NCBI GenBank assembly: GCA_008921705.1
Contig: VFFE01007217.1
Coordinates: 599,935-663,934 of the forward strand
From: Burhinus oedicnemus
Lineage: Eukaryota; Chordata; Aves; Charadriiformes; Burhinidae
DNA: 64,000 nt
Reading direction: 5' to 3'
This document shows positions 51,103 to 62,089 of the stretch, piece by piece. Every line of letters starts with the position of its first letter. The stretch's first letter is position 1. Position numbers and translations under genes: made by a program. The notes under the pieces are model-generated. The model had not been told where the DNA came from. It saw only the letters and a program-made list of their open reading frames with translations, and did no database searches.

Positions 51103-53549
51103 CTGGTGTGAGAAAATATGCACATGCCACATTAATGACAACACTTTTTGTTTAAAGAATCATACAGAGCTTTGTGTTCAGATAATCTTCCTTCTCACTT
51201 AATTCAACCCAAACGCAACCATAGATTTTATATTTAAAGTGAGGAACAGTAGATATAAATGTTTACAACAGTTATAAATGTTTACAATAGGTATAAATCC
51301 AAATCAAGGAGTAACATGCTCATCATAATAAGATAATGTCAGGTTTGTTTGGCAGATTGTCGTAAATTTTAAAAGTTTAATTTCACTTGCAACCTGGGCA
51401 GCAGCTTTTTTGCTTCCTTTCACATCAGTCACTGTCACTGTAACATGACATCAGCCATTGGTATCAGCAGACATCAATGATGGTCTGTCATCTTCCAGAA
51501 TACAGTTCATCTGGATAACACTGTACTGTAACTTTAGGGATATTACAGGAGAGAATACCTCAGGGAGATGTGCTAGCATTACAAGAAAGTTTCATTGCTT
51601 CTCTATTGACTCCCTTCACCTCTAACAGTCAATATACTAAGTATGTTAAAAGGTGCATGTACAATATAATGAAATGTATAAAAAAATCATTACAAAAATG
51701 GAAATCTGATTGTTTGCCCACAAGTAACTTGCAGCTTTCAAGTCAGACAATTAACCTGTCAGTAAAAGAAAATAGACAAAGAATTTCATGTGGAAGGCCC
51801 ATGCAATCCAAAAATGGTGATGTTTGATCAGCTGCCATTGGACTATTAGTACGAGGCATGCTCAGAATAGTTGAGAGACATGGTGTCTTCATAAAAAACG
51901 TGCTGTAACGAGCTCATGGAATTTATTTCTTCACTTTTCTCTGGGGAGTATGTTAAAGCTTAATATATTCATTTCACTAGCATTCCAAACCTTTCTTCCA
52001 GTCACAAAACTCATTGCTAGAAGTGAACACCATCAATGGTAACAGTGCAGTGGGAAGATTTCTATGCTCAGCTAAATGTTAAAGTGTTAGGGTTATTTTT
52101 AACTTCACTTTAAACTGCTGTTACGCACATTAGCATTACAGAGTGACTAGTCCTCCAAAACCATGCATGTTTATGAACAAGCACTGGAAATACTTTGTGA
52201 GCAATTAATGCAAGTGATCTAGGAGCCTTTAAAATAACAGCTAAGAGTTACAGTATGCTTCTATAGATATTAATGTGCTAGCAAAAGCTGTGGTAAGTTG
52301 GGAGCTGTTGCCTTTATAGCAAGAACAACAGATACCCTGGGGATATACAGTGAAGTAGATCTCCTATTTCCCCTGACTGTTCTGTGCCTCACACTGTCAG
52401 GACATGAATGACTGAGGACTGATTTGAGTGACTGTGAAGGTTCCTGACAGAAGGAAGGACATAGGGAGTAGCAAGAGGGATACAGTGCATCAGCTTCTAA
52501 CAGATATTGGTGCAATGAAATCATTTCACTCTCATTTAAACTGTGTCAACACTGAAAAGGAACAAGGATGACAGAAAGAATGAAAATTGAGACATGGTCA
52601 GGTAGTTACAGACAAAAAAAAAAAATTTAAACAGCTCTAAAAGCTAAGAATTGTATTTAGGATAATGAGGAAATAGGAGGTATATTTAAATATTGCTCTG
52701 CAAATTCAAGGAGGAGAATTTACTGAAGCCATAAAATGGTACAAGTCTGTTGATTTCAACACTGTTACCAAGGTGTTCATGAAACAGAAACATCTGTTCA
52801 CTTACACTATCAATGAATTGTTCTTAAGATATTAACATACTCAATACCGCACCGCCTCACTACTGTACTGTCTGAGAAGTAAAAGACAAATGCCATCTAG
52901 AAAACAAACATTTCATTTCTGACAAAACACTTCAGTGTGCGACATATTCTTGCAGTTATTGAACCAACAGCACAGTGCCAGTCAGCACACAAACACGCAG
53001 CATGGTGAAAGCATTGAGAAGTTCCTTCAGCAAGAAAAAGATTCTCTCTCAAATGCCCTGATGGTATTTTCAGATTAGGAGATGGTTTTAACAACTGCAT
53101 ATTTTGCACTTCAATTGAAAACTACTGTTAGGTTTAATTTCTAATTACAGATTTAGCAGCTGAAAATTACACAGAGAACTTATCAGTTCACAAATAAAAA
53201 TACCTGGAGCTGAGCACTGATGATATAATACGAAACCTTGACCACAAGTGTTTGATATTAAAAAGCCCCAGCAGTCCAATACATAGTACTTGCCGTTAAT
53301 TATCTGCCTGACTTGCCATAGCTGATACACCAAAATAAATTAGCAGAGTGCTGTGTGAAACTTAACCTTGCCTTACTTGTTAGAACTGTTTCATTCATTT
53401 TGCAAGATTTGATAGTTCTCTGCAAGTTCTACATGTATGAACAAGGGTCTTCTCATCTTTCCTTGTTTCCCTATGCCCTCATCCCCCTGAGACAGCTTCG
53501 AACAGTTTTTTTGGCACCTGAGATGGGCTATCTAGCCCTATTTACTTAC
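51103..53549 (-). other. CCDC88C last intron
   Basis: The intron has donor GTAAGT (plus strand 53544-53549) and an acceptor at 51103-51105. It is AT-rich with no repeat or exon recognised. Confidence 0.7.
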
Positions 53550-53852
53550 ACTTGGTGGAGACAGCCTGTTGCTCTCTTCCAAGAACTCTTCTAAAGTTAC
53601 TGTCACACTGCCAGGTGAGGCAGATTGTTGCCTGCCTTTGTAAGACTGGGATGGAGTACTCTTCTGAGGTATATCATAAGAGATGAAACCATTCCTGTTG
53701 GGAGGAGGACTCATGCCTGCTGCTAGGGCTTAAGATGGCAGAAACAGAGTGAAAGGGATAGGTGTCTCAGCAAAAGGCTGGTGCCTCTCTGCTTGGCACC
53801 ATATCTACACTGCTGAGGCTCTCTGTTCTACCATGGATATGATCTAAGGAAC
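53550..53852 (-). CDS. CCDC88C: CCDC88C exon with the G-alpha-binding (GBA) motif, frame disrupted
   Basis: The 3' part encodes MSPPPNRNGFISYDIPQ and then TVTLEEFLEESNRLSPPS (about 53550-53603), the GBA motif through which Daple binds and activates G-alpha-i. The 5' part, after acceptor GCTTCTTTTCAG, encodes SLDHIHGRTESLSSVDMVPS, which is homologous to the preceding residues of Daple. The two parts are in different frames. The 5' frame meets TGA at 53767-53769, and the exon is 303 bases where a length of 3n+2 is needed. If splicing instead used an AG after TGTTTCTGCCATCTTAAG (exon 53550-53728, 179 bases), the phase would match the upstream exon and the GBA frame would be open throughout. The donor is a perfect GTAAGT. 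Use of the shorter form is inference. Confidence 0.8.
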
Positions 53853-54629
53853 CTGAAAAGAAGCATAAATATCATTAAAGACACTGTTCTTCCCTCATTT
53901 CAGTACATTTCTCAGTGAGGTGGGAACTTTATCATCCAGGGCCATTTCCAAACAGGTTAGGTGGCATTTTTGACCTTACTTTCTTCTCCCACAGAACTCA
54001 AGGCAGTCAGAACTTTGCAAAATCAAGGCTAGTAAATGTCTGACAGTCTTTAAGCCCCTGTGTTAAACAAGCACAACTACTTGTCCAAAGAACTGGAATA
54101 ACACAGATAGTAAGGGGGCCTCTTTACTGTTTCTGTGCCACTAGAAGGTCTCCCAGTCTTGGCTATGTGTGATCTGAGAGCCAGAACCTGCCAGTGGGAA
54201 AGGAGAAAGTGGATTTTTCCACAGTGTCAGGTCTCCTGGTATCCTTCAAGGATGCACAATTTCAGCAAAAGCAAATCTCCAGAGCACACTGATTCCATAC
54301 ACAAGCTGTGTACAGAGTACAAACAGCAGAGACCTGTTGTTGTAAAAGGAGTCTTAAGAGTGGCCTGAAACTTCCCACAATATGATGCCAGTCAGACTGA
54401 AGCAAAACTAGACTGCCTGCCTTAAAAGCCACCCCTTGCCAGAATCAATCTTAGACAAATACTCCTTGCCAGCAGTTTTGATTCCCAAGACAGCCATGTC
54501 CAGATTGCATAACCATTACAATTTCAAAACAACAGTCTTCAAATTTAATTGGAAGGAAAATGGCATTTTGCACACAGTTTCATGGAAATTCACTTCCTGT
54601 TTGTCAGAACTCAGCTGTAAAAGCTTTAC
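53853..54629 (-). other. CCDC88C intron
   Basis: This is a 0.8 kb intron between two phase-1 boundaries. I see no repeat or exon. Confidence 0.7.
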
Positions 54630-54698
54630 CTTTCAAACTGAGAGGTGAACTGCTGCTGGAAGCATTTCTACTGCTCTCTAAACTGTTTGGCCTGGACA
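54630..54698 (-). CDS. CCDC88C: CCDC88C short internal exon (69 bases)
   Basis: The exon follows acceptor TTTTCTGTTTTTCAG and ends before GTAAAG. It encodes SRPNSLESSRNASSSSSPLS then LK, nearly the same as the human Daple segment [20 protein letters not shown] as I remember it. It enters and leaves in phase 1, consistent with 55496 upstream and both candidate acceptors downstream. The segment is intact and serine-rich, part of the disordered C-terminal region. Confidence 0.88.
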
Positions 54699-55495
54699 CT
54701 GAAAAACAGAAAACAAGCATTGAACAAACAGATCTTATGTTCCTCTGATTCTCTAAGAGACTTGGCTACAATCTGCCTTCTGAAACTAAGTCACTTTGAA
54801 AACATTAACAACGTAATATACACAGGATGCCAAAGTCTGGACAGAGTAGAAACCATTTTCATTTTTCAAGTCAAGTTGTTCAGGATCCATCTTGTTTTTC
54901 TCACTTATTTTTTGCACAAAAAACCCCAACGTTCTGTGTTTTGCTTTTACAGCAACTATAAAGTAATGTAAATACTGAAGAAGTTCAACAATAAGTTGCG
55001 GTCTCTTTCTTAGTTTGGTTCTTTGGAAGGAGCTCGTAACCAGCCTGGAAATTAAGTCTTCCACAAATCTCTAAGCAGGTAGTGCTGCTGCACCAGTGTT
55101 CCTGCCATGCATTCACCCCCCTCTGCTCCTCCCCCCACCCCCCCAATTTTTTTTTATTGCTGTTTCACTCCCTTAGGGAAGGAATTGAACATTGTCCAGA
55201 AAAAATCAGCAACAGATCGGTAGGACATGCATTAAACAGTCTCTTGGCTGGGGCAAGGCAACTCATCTCAATGTCAACATTGTTTTTGAAAATTTATTTT
55301 GGGAAAATGTCTGTTAAAAGCTTCTCAATAGAAAAGTAGAAGTACTTAGACCCACATTCCCCAAATGGTGTTGTGTTACCACATCTCATTCTATCATGTT
55401 AATTTAGCTAAAACGCTCCAGGACAGTTCACGTGGATGCAATGAAACAAGTCTTAATGTAGAGGTTTAGATCATTCATATACACTACAAGCTTAC
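54699..55495 (-). other. CCDC88C intron
   Basis: This is a 0.8 kb intron. It includes a C-run and T-run near 55133-55158 and no recognisable gene or transposon. Confidence 0.7.
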
Positions 55496-55567
55496 CACCA
55501 TTCTGTCTGGTGCTTGCAAACTCCACCTCAAGGGACAGTTCATATACATTATCTTCTGAATTATAGC
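55496..55567 (-). CDS. CCDC88C: CCDC88C short internal exon (72 bases)
   Basis: The exon follows the acceptor TTTTCAG and ends before GTAAGC. It encodes YNSEDNVYELSLEVEF then ASTRQNG, matching human Daple YNSDDNLCEPSLEFEV as I recall it. Entry and exit are both phase 1. The exon is open, but it is entered out of frame if the extra base in the upstream exon (55935-56118) is real; the reading would then stop at TAA in its second codon. Confidence 0.82.
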
Positions 55568-55934
55568 CTGAAAAGAACACAAAACTTAAAAGGCAATATT
55601 AAACACAGGAAGGTTAATCCTTCAGGTCAGTCTCCAATGCATTCTAGCAGTATAGAGGGTTTTATAGAGCCAACACTGGAAGAACAGCCATCTTCTAACC
55701 ACTGCTGTGAACCACTGGGCAGGGAACCATGGGAGAACTGACATCCAAATGTGGTCTGTCAAGCTGATAACATTCCAAGAGTAAGGAAACCCTGTATCTG
55801 ATCAATTAAACCAGATAAAGTAGGAACAAAAATACTAGTGCTCTGTTTTTGTACTTGAATGCCACAAAAACCATGTTTCACCCAAGCAGGAACTACAAAG
55901 TAGCCTGACTTGTACTAACAAATGCACTGCACAC
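55568..55934 (-). other. CCDC88C short intron
   Basis: This is a 367-base intron with a weak donor GTGTGC and a good acceptor. Nothing else is seen in it. Confidence 0.65.
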
Positions 55935-56118
55935 CTTTTTGTCTGCTCTGGAGCCTGGAGATGGGGGTGGAAGTGTGCAGATGAATAGCTGAGGTCGAGT
56001 AAGTCCTGGGACCCAGCTTCACATAGCAGTGTTTTTATCACACAGTCCGCTGGGATTTCAACATTATCATTGCTGCCTCCGTGATGGGAATTCCTCTTTT
56101 GACTTAGGTCCATTAGCA
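55935..56118 (-). CDS. CCDC88C: CCDC88C exon with an extra base at its 3' end
   Basis: The acceptor CTCTCCCCCCTCAG is strong. The exon encodes LMDLSQKRNSHHGGSNDNVE and ends HLQAPEQTKR. It aligns with the Daple stretch that begins GDLKPKRGSPHRGSLDRTD and ends PGRTK in human (from memory). It enters in phase 1, which fits the upstream exon. It is 184 bases; 183 would be needed to join the next exon in phase 1 and restore TKGYNSED. The surplus falls in an AAAAAG run at the donor, where the motif ACAAAAG would fit. It may be a real one-base insertion, a homopolymer error in the assembly, or a sign of different splicing. Confidence 0.72.
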
Positions 56119-58197
56119 CTGAGGGGGGGAGAGAGGCAAATAAATACGACTCAATGAAAAACAGCATTGGGAGATTTATATTTGCCCATACAAACATGAC
56201 AAGCAGGCACACAGAAATTGCGCGTCAGAGGTGCTAGTTTTGCAAGCTTTTCCATAAACAGTTCAGTATTGGATAGGAAATTTCTGCCACCTGTTTTTCA
56301 ATCATGCATGCTCTCTGTAAAGTGTGGGAGTGACAAGGGCTGCTTAGTGCAGTGGGAGGGTTGATATTATACTTGCAACAATTACCGTGAAAGGAGGAAG
56401 AATAGGAGCAAAGACAGGAATGCAGAAAAGTGAGGTGTGAAATACCCATAACATTATTCTTTGCAGGTACATTTTATAAGCACTTACTGCAGTAATAAAA
56501 TAGAAAAAGGGAAGAGTGACAGAAGTCATGCTCTTATTCAAAGCAAAATAATGCTGATTTGGAAACTACCTAGCATGATCTGCACACCGAGCTAATTGCT
56601 TTCAGGTTTAGATCTTTGCTGTGTTAAGACCTCAGTCTCTATAAGGTTAAAACTCTGTTGCTCTTACGATGCTCTGGTGCAATGATTTTTAAGTGGAATT
56701 CCTGGGATCTTAGCATAAGAACAACAAAAATTACCTGCTAGAATATTATTTAGATTCAGAAGGCTGAAGACATCTTTCCTAGTGATGAGGTAGGTTAATT
56801 CATTTCTTGTAATGTAGAATATAACACTTTAAGGCACACATAAAATAGAACAAAATTTAAAGAATTTACCATAGGGAATACCCTTAATGAGTTGCAAGAT
56901 TCTAGTGTTCTGTATATTTCTATGGAGTACTTGCTTAACTAAATGGTGAAAACACAGCAGAGTGCAGTGGTCAAAATAAACAACTTGCAGAGACAATGGA
57001 CAGACAGTTAGTTCAAAGCACAGAGCAGCAGCAGCAAAGCTGTATTAGAGAAACGGACCGAGTTACTGTCATCTTGGATGACTCCTGGAAGCTGACTTCA
57101 GAAACAATGTTTTCTCCCACAGTCTGCATGGGCTCCACAGCACAGGCCTGGCACTTTCTTTCAGAATTGAAGTTTGTGGCACACCTGTAGGGGCAGTTAC
57201 ATTGCTAAAGCTTGCCATGCAAATCTGTATTTCTAATTGACTTTGTAGATGCACTTAACACCCTCCATAGATGCCAGAATTTTTAATTGCCTTGGAGACA
57301 AATGTTTTCTACAAATCCCAAAATGGGTAGCAACAAGCTGCTGTGCCAGCGTCCTTAGCTGTGTTGCAGAAGGACCACTTCTCAGAGTGAGAAGGGAGAG
57401 GAGATCTTTTGGCCTCTCTGCTGAGCTCCCCATAGCATATTGCCCGTGCTGTACACATTTCTCTAACACAGAGTGGGGACTGGACCCACACATTCATTTC
57501 AGAAGCTACCAGGTCATGACTCTCAGGCAATAAGAATTCTGGGCAATGGATAATGGTTATTCCCAATCTTAAGGGAACAAATCTGTTTGCTGCTTCAAAA
57601 AGAATTTGTCAAAACTGAAGCAGCAGAAACTGAAACTTTAGCTCAATTCAAGATGAATTTTCATAGTTGGAAGTGTGAAACCTTGCTAAACAGCAGGTTT
57701 TAATGCAAACGTCAAGACAATTTGCAGAGAATAATTTTCCCAGTGGCTTCCACTCTATATTCAAAGCTAGACTATTTAAAAGCAGACAAAGACGTTAAAA
57801 AACCTGCCATTCTTAGCAGTTAGTGGCATGGAATATTGGGAAAAATCTCCAGGATTTGAGACTGCTTATATATTATATTTTTATTTTAGTAGGACTACAA
57901 CATTGTAGAAAGCATAGCAACAGCAAATCACTGGACACGATGCAAGTAAATATCGAAGTGCATAGCAACTTTACTTACTTATAACATGCACAACAGCCAA
58001 TATACATACGCAAACTGATGCCATGAGGTCCCCTAAAGATGTGCTGCATTGAAGAAATAATCCACAGCGTGCAATAGTAATTAATCTTCTGCAGGAAAAC
58101 TTAAGTCCATGTTCACTAATCTGTGCTTGTATTTAGAGTACTGTAAAGACATGCTGAGTGTTTCTATCAAGGTTGTGTTCTTTTAAGGCATGTGGGC

Positions 58198-58214
58198 TTT
58201 TTTTTTTTTTTTTT
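58198..58214. repeat. T(17) homopolymer
   Basis: There are seventeen T residues in a row within the CCDC88C intron. Confidence 0.95.
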
Positions 58215-58618
58215 GGTTTAAAATATTTGTCAGAAATAAATGAAGATAAATGCTAAAGAGAAGGTGTTAGAAATCTCCCACTTCTGGGAAAGAAAGAAGT
58301 TTATTAGGAGAGGATGGGCTATCGGAAGAAGACCAGAAATGAAGCCGATTAGAGAGAGTGATAATTCGATGGAGACTTAGGAGACTTTCCTTTATCCTTG
58401 ATTTTGCTCCTTAAAAAGGCAATCTTTTTGCACTGTGCAGCTAAATTGTTATCACTCAGGTATCCCAAAAAGAAGAAGAAAAACTAAAAAAACCCTTGTA
58501 AATAAAACTTAATGCATCTTAAAACATATTAAAGACTACACAACCAGTAAAAACAAAAAAGGCTAAACAAAGACTAACACACATATTTAGAGGACTGATC
58601 AATGCATAGTTAATCACA

Positions 58619-58639
58619 GTTAATCTGACTCAGATTAAC
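58619..58639. repeat. Perfect 21-base palindrome
   Basis: GTTAATCTGA and TCAGATTAAC are exact inverted repeats separated by a single C. A related AGATTAAC copy follows at about 58645. The centre is too tight for a large hairpin loop. Confidence 0.9.
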
Positions 58640-59678
58640 ACATAGATTAACGCATATACATAAAATATAAGCAAGTCCATTAAGAAATGAGTTAGATCAC
58701 TCAAAACGTTTTTACTTAATAAAGTAAAATCAAATAGGTGTGCATGTTACTTGGTGATAATATACTCAAATTTCCTAGATGTCTTCTAAGCTTTAATACT
58801 GATGCTCATTATCTCACAGAAGTATGTTTCATATAACATCAAAAAGAATGACCCTCCAGAGTCCTTCTGTTACCTCTGGCACTCCATGAGGGCTTTTTTC
58901 TGTGGAAACCCAAGCCCAAGTTCCCAAGTTGAACTTTGGGTGCATGTTAAACACTTAACATCTCCTGGAATCACATGGATGATCTGAGACATGCACTTTT
59001 ATTTTAAGTGAATCAACAACCTCAAAGACTTAGAATGCAGAAAGAGAAACATAAAACCCAATGAAAACAAAAACTTCAGCCAGATAGACACTTGTAGTAG
59101 TTTATAAGAACAGTTCTACCCTGCTCAGCTGTTCCCCTTCTGTTTCCCACACTCCCCAGTGGGAAGATAGGAATTATTATTTAAGCATTAATTTCAGAAC
59201 TGTTTCTTGAAATGTATTCCTGGAGGACAATGATATATATATATAAGCTGACAGAAGTGATCTCAATAGAATAAGCAAAGCTTGGGATACATATTACCTT
59301 TAATAAAGATCACAGAGTATTTATTTTGAGGAGCGTTCTTTAAAATTTCCCATAATTAGGAACACCTGATTTACTGTATGAACTAACTAAACAGAAAAAG
59401 AAATCTTTCCATCTTCCTTACGTTTGCCTTAAAGCATTCAAAGAATACCATTTCATCAATTTACATTAAGAAATTCTTAGTTTGATTCAAAGTCAAAACA
59501 CGGTATTATCCTGCAAAATAATTAGATTACAATAAAGTAGCATTTTCTATGTCATTTCTTTTGCATATGCGCCATCTCCTGGCAGTGGCTGTAAGACCAG
59601 CTATTACCCATTTGAGGAACAGTTGCTAATGAATCATAATGTTATATGGTGCAACTTCAAACTGCTTTGTTGCAGAAC

Positions 59679-59712
59679 TCCAGAAGAAGTAGATATCCAG
59701 AAGAAGTAGATA
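59679..59712. repeat. 17-base tandem duplication
   Basis: The unit TCCAGAAGAAGTAGATA occurs twice in direct succession with no mismatch. It is followed by an (AAACC/AAAAC)-rich stretch up to about 59763. Confidence 0.9.
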
Positions 59713-59970
59713 AAAGGAACAAACCAAACTAAAACCAAACCAAAACAACCAAAACAAAACAACCTCTCACCACTCCCTTTTCGTTTACTCAGCTTTTTAG
59801 TTTAGGGTTTTTTTGCTTACTAAAACTTTTAGTTTACTAAAGAAAGGGATGTGAAACATAATGTGATGGAGTATTAGCATACCCTATATTTTAAATATTT
59901 TAAAAATATTTTTTTAAATCTTTTTAAAAAATGCTGTTCAGCTCATGAATTTAGGCTGGGCATACCTTAC

Positions 59971-60212
59971 CTTTGTTTGAAGAACCCCCAGGGTTCTCTC
60001 ACTCTTCCACAGAGTTTGACCCTTGAGAGATATTATCCCAAGTTTCTTGTTAATGCTTCAGTTTTTGGGAGGCAGATGGAGAGTTTACTGTCTCTGGGGG
60101 TTCAGAATGTCATGGAGGGCTTTCTGCTGCTGGTTTCAACTGCTCTCTTGTAGTCGTCTTCTTTGGCTTGATTAGTTTGACTAAGGCTCTGGCTCCAATC
60201 CAGTGGTTTTTC
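59971..60212 (-). pseudogene. CCDC88C: CCDC88C exon carrying three in-frame stop codons
   Basis: The exon has intact boundaries: acceptor ACCTGCTTTATCAG, donor AAAG then GTAAGG. Its 242 bases keep the right phases (2 in, 1 out). The frame starts [18 protein letters not shown], almost identical to human Daple [18 protein letters not shown] as I recall it, and joins the upstream exon as PKKKNHW. It then meets TGA at 60110-60112 (where human has W in SPPW), TAA at 60050-60052 and TGA at 59999-60001 (near the R of EERDAHNG in human). Between the stops, similarity continues (GSNSVEE, NPGGSSNKG) without frameshift. A transcript using this exon would encode a Daple lacking the rest of the C-terminus. 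I see no alternative donor that removes the first stop. Confidence 0.85.
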
Positions 60213-61038
60213 CTGATAAAGCAGGTGGTGTGAATGGGATTCATGAAACACTATAAGAAATACTCCCTGAGGAAATTTACAGCTGTGCTAAAGCCATCCT
60301 ACATTCTTACTTGTTTACTGTCATGAATTGGTTGGAAAGATGCAGCATGAATTTCACAGAGCTTGAGATCCATTTCTCTCCCAAGGTCAAAAATATTTTA
60401 CAGAAATATTTCTTCAGCATGAGAAATGTGAGAAAGAGAACCGTTCCCTCTGCTAGAAATCTAAACTACACATACAGACCCACATAAGACATTTTAACAG
60501 TGTGAAAAGCTATGCTACAGGAACAGACCAAGAAGGAAAGAAGAGAAAAAAGCTTTAAGGATGAATCTTTCTCATTGCTAAGGCTATCAGTCAGAACTAT
60601 GTGTGGTGGAATTAGCTTGGCTGTTTTTTGTTGTTCTTAATATAATTCTTTAAAGTCTTTTCTCGCTGATGGACTGCTTATCCCCTTTGAAACGGCAGTT
60701 CTGGAAGCTCCTACTGCTGCTTAGTCACCATACTGGGGGTCCCTCCCCCCTGCTAGGGACACAATGACATTCATCAGGGCAAAGTGTGTCTTTTCCAATT
60801 AATACTGTTTCAGATTCCAGTATTAAAACAGAGGGCCCCACATGAGGTACTGTGCTCTGCATTAAGACAACCTGCTGTAAGACAACCTGCTGCATCAGAG
60901 TAAGAGTGAAGAGAGAACTGGAGATGACACAGTCTCTTATTTCAGATGAAATTTCTGTTATCTCCAGCTTTGGAGAGCCCTTTCTCACCCTCATAAATCT
61001 GTACAACAATAGCAGAATTGAACTCATATAGGACTTAC
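60213..61038 (-). other. CCDC88C intron
   Basis: This is a 0.8 kb intron with donor GTAAGT. It contains a 15-base unit, TAAGACAACCTGCTG, repeated twice in tandem at 60863-60892. Confidence 0.65.
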
Positions 61039-61128
61039 TTTTTTGGAGTAAGACCATAAAACTTGTGTTGATCCATTATCTTCTCTTCAAGTGTTTCCTT
61101 ATGTCTCCTTAAGACATTCAATTTATCA
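61039..61128 (-). CDS. CCDC88C: CCDC88C exon at the end of the coiled coil
   Basis: The 90-base exon lies between acceptor TTTCCCCCTCAG and donor GTAAGT. It encodes [20 protein letters not shown] then [10 protein letters not shown]. The [11 protein letters not shown] core is shared by Daple and Girdin and marks the end of the long coiled coil. Family members have [14 protein letters not shown] (from memory), so Y-to-H, D-to-G and P-to-L changes are present. Phases are 2 in and 2 out, consistent with the next exon. The frame is open. Upstream exons with the hook domain and the rest of the coiled coil lie to the right of the window. Confidence 0.85.
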
Positions 61129-62089
61129 CTGAGGGGGAAAAGCACATTCTGAACCATCTGTATGAAATTAAGCATAATCAAAATAATTGAAGACCAAAAG
61201 CCATCAAGAGAGGAGAGACTGAAATATCTTCCTATCACATAACCTTCAGAATCCTCCTGAGCTCATTCACTGCCTGTTTAGAGAGGGCAAATGCAAAAGC
61301 CTACCAAACTTGCTGATGGGTGATTTTCATGCCATAAGCATGAAAGGTGAAAGAACAACAGTAGATTGGTGCTAGATTACTGACTCATAACTCAGGCAGA
61401 GTTTGTTTTGTGGGTGTTAAGATTAATTTTACTTTTTTTTTTTTAAATTTGTGTGCTGATTGGTCAGTCATTCACAGATCACTGACAATTACTCAAGGGT
61501 TAAGATCCTTACATGGTTTGAACTTCTTGTGTACATGATAACTGGGTATTTTATTCCTGTTCTGCTTACTTTGTTCTAAGTAGAGAAATAAATAATGTTT
61601 GATCTTTTTAAGACTCCTTTGGTCTCCTGCAAGCAGTGTCAAAGCACTTTCAGCAGTGCCATGTAATCTTACTTTTTTTTTAACTCATTATTTTATTTAC
61701 CTGCATAGTGGATGTTAGCAAATCTTTTTTCATTCAAAAGTAGTAGGTTTAATGTACCTCTCTCACAGAACTGTCAGACACCTGGATAAATATGTTTAGA
61801 GTACATTTTAACTGTACTCAGCCAATTTCAGCAAACAATTTCTAACATTTCAACCATATAATCCTGTACTGAAATAAAACAGAAATAAAACTCAGTCAGT
61901 AACTCCCACATCATCCTGAGGTGCTTAGACTAAAATTCTTGGGATTAAGAACACTTTTCTTCCTTCTTTCATACCTATAAAAGAAATTCACTGCAGTGAG
62001 AAGAGGATTCTTTGTAAATGTACAATATGTTTAAACAGGGTATCATCTCACTTAAGCGTGTCACCCTGTGCATGGAGGATGCAGCGATA
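61129..62089 (-). other. CCDC88C intron (left part)
   Basis: AT-rich intron sequence continues to the right and is interrupted by the CR1 copy from about 62090. A T(10) run occurs near 61435. No further exon is recognised before the window ends. Confidence 0.6.

Larger units (their letters stand above)
56119..59970 (-). other. CCDC88C intron
   Basis: This is a 3.9 kb AT-rich intron. It contains a T(17) run at 58198-58214, a 21-base palindrome at 58619-58639 and small tandem repeats near 59680-59765. I see no exon with a convincing frame. Confidence 0.65.

Noticed and set aside
53145..53333. Minus-strand frame of 62 codons in the last CCDC88C intron as a further exon
   Set aside because: The flanking coding exons join in phase without it, it has no good acceptor, and the peptide does not resemble Daple.
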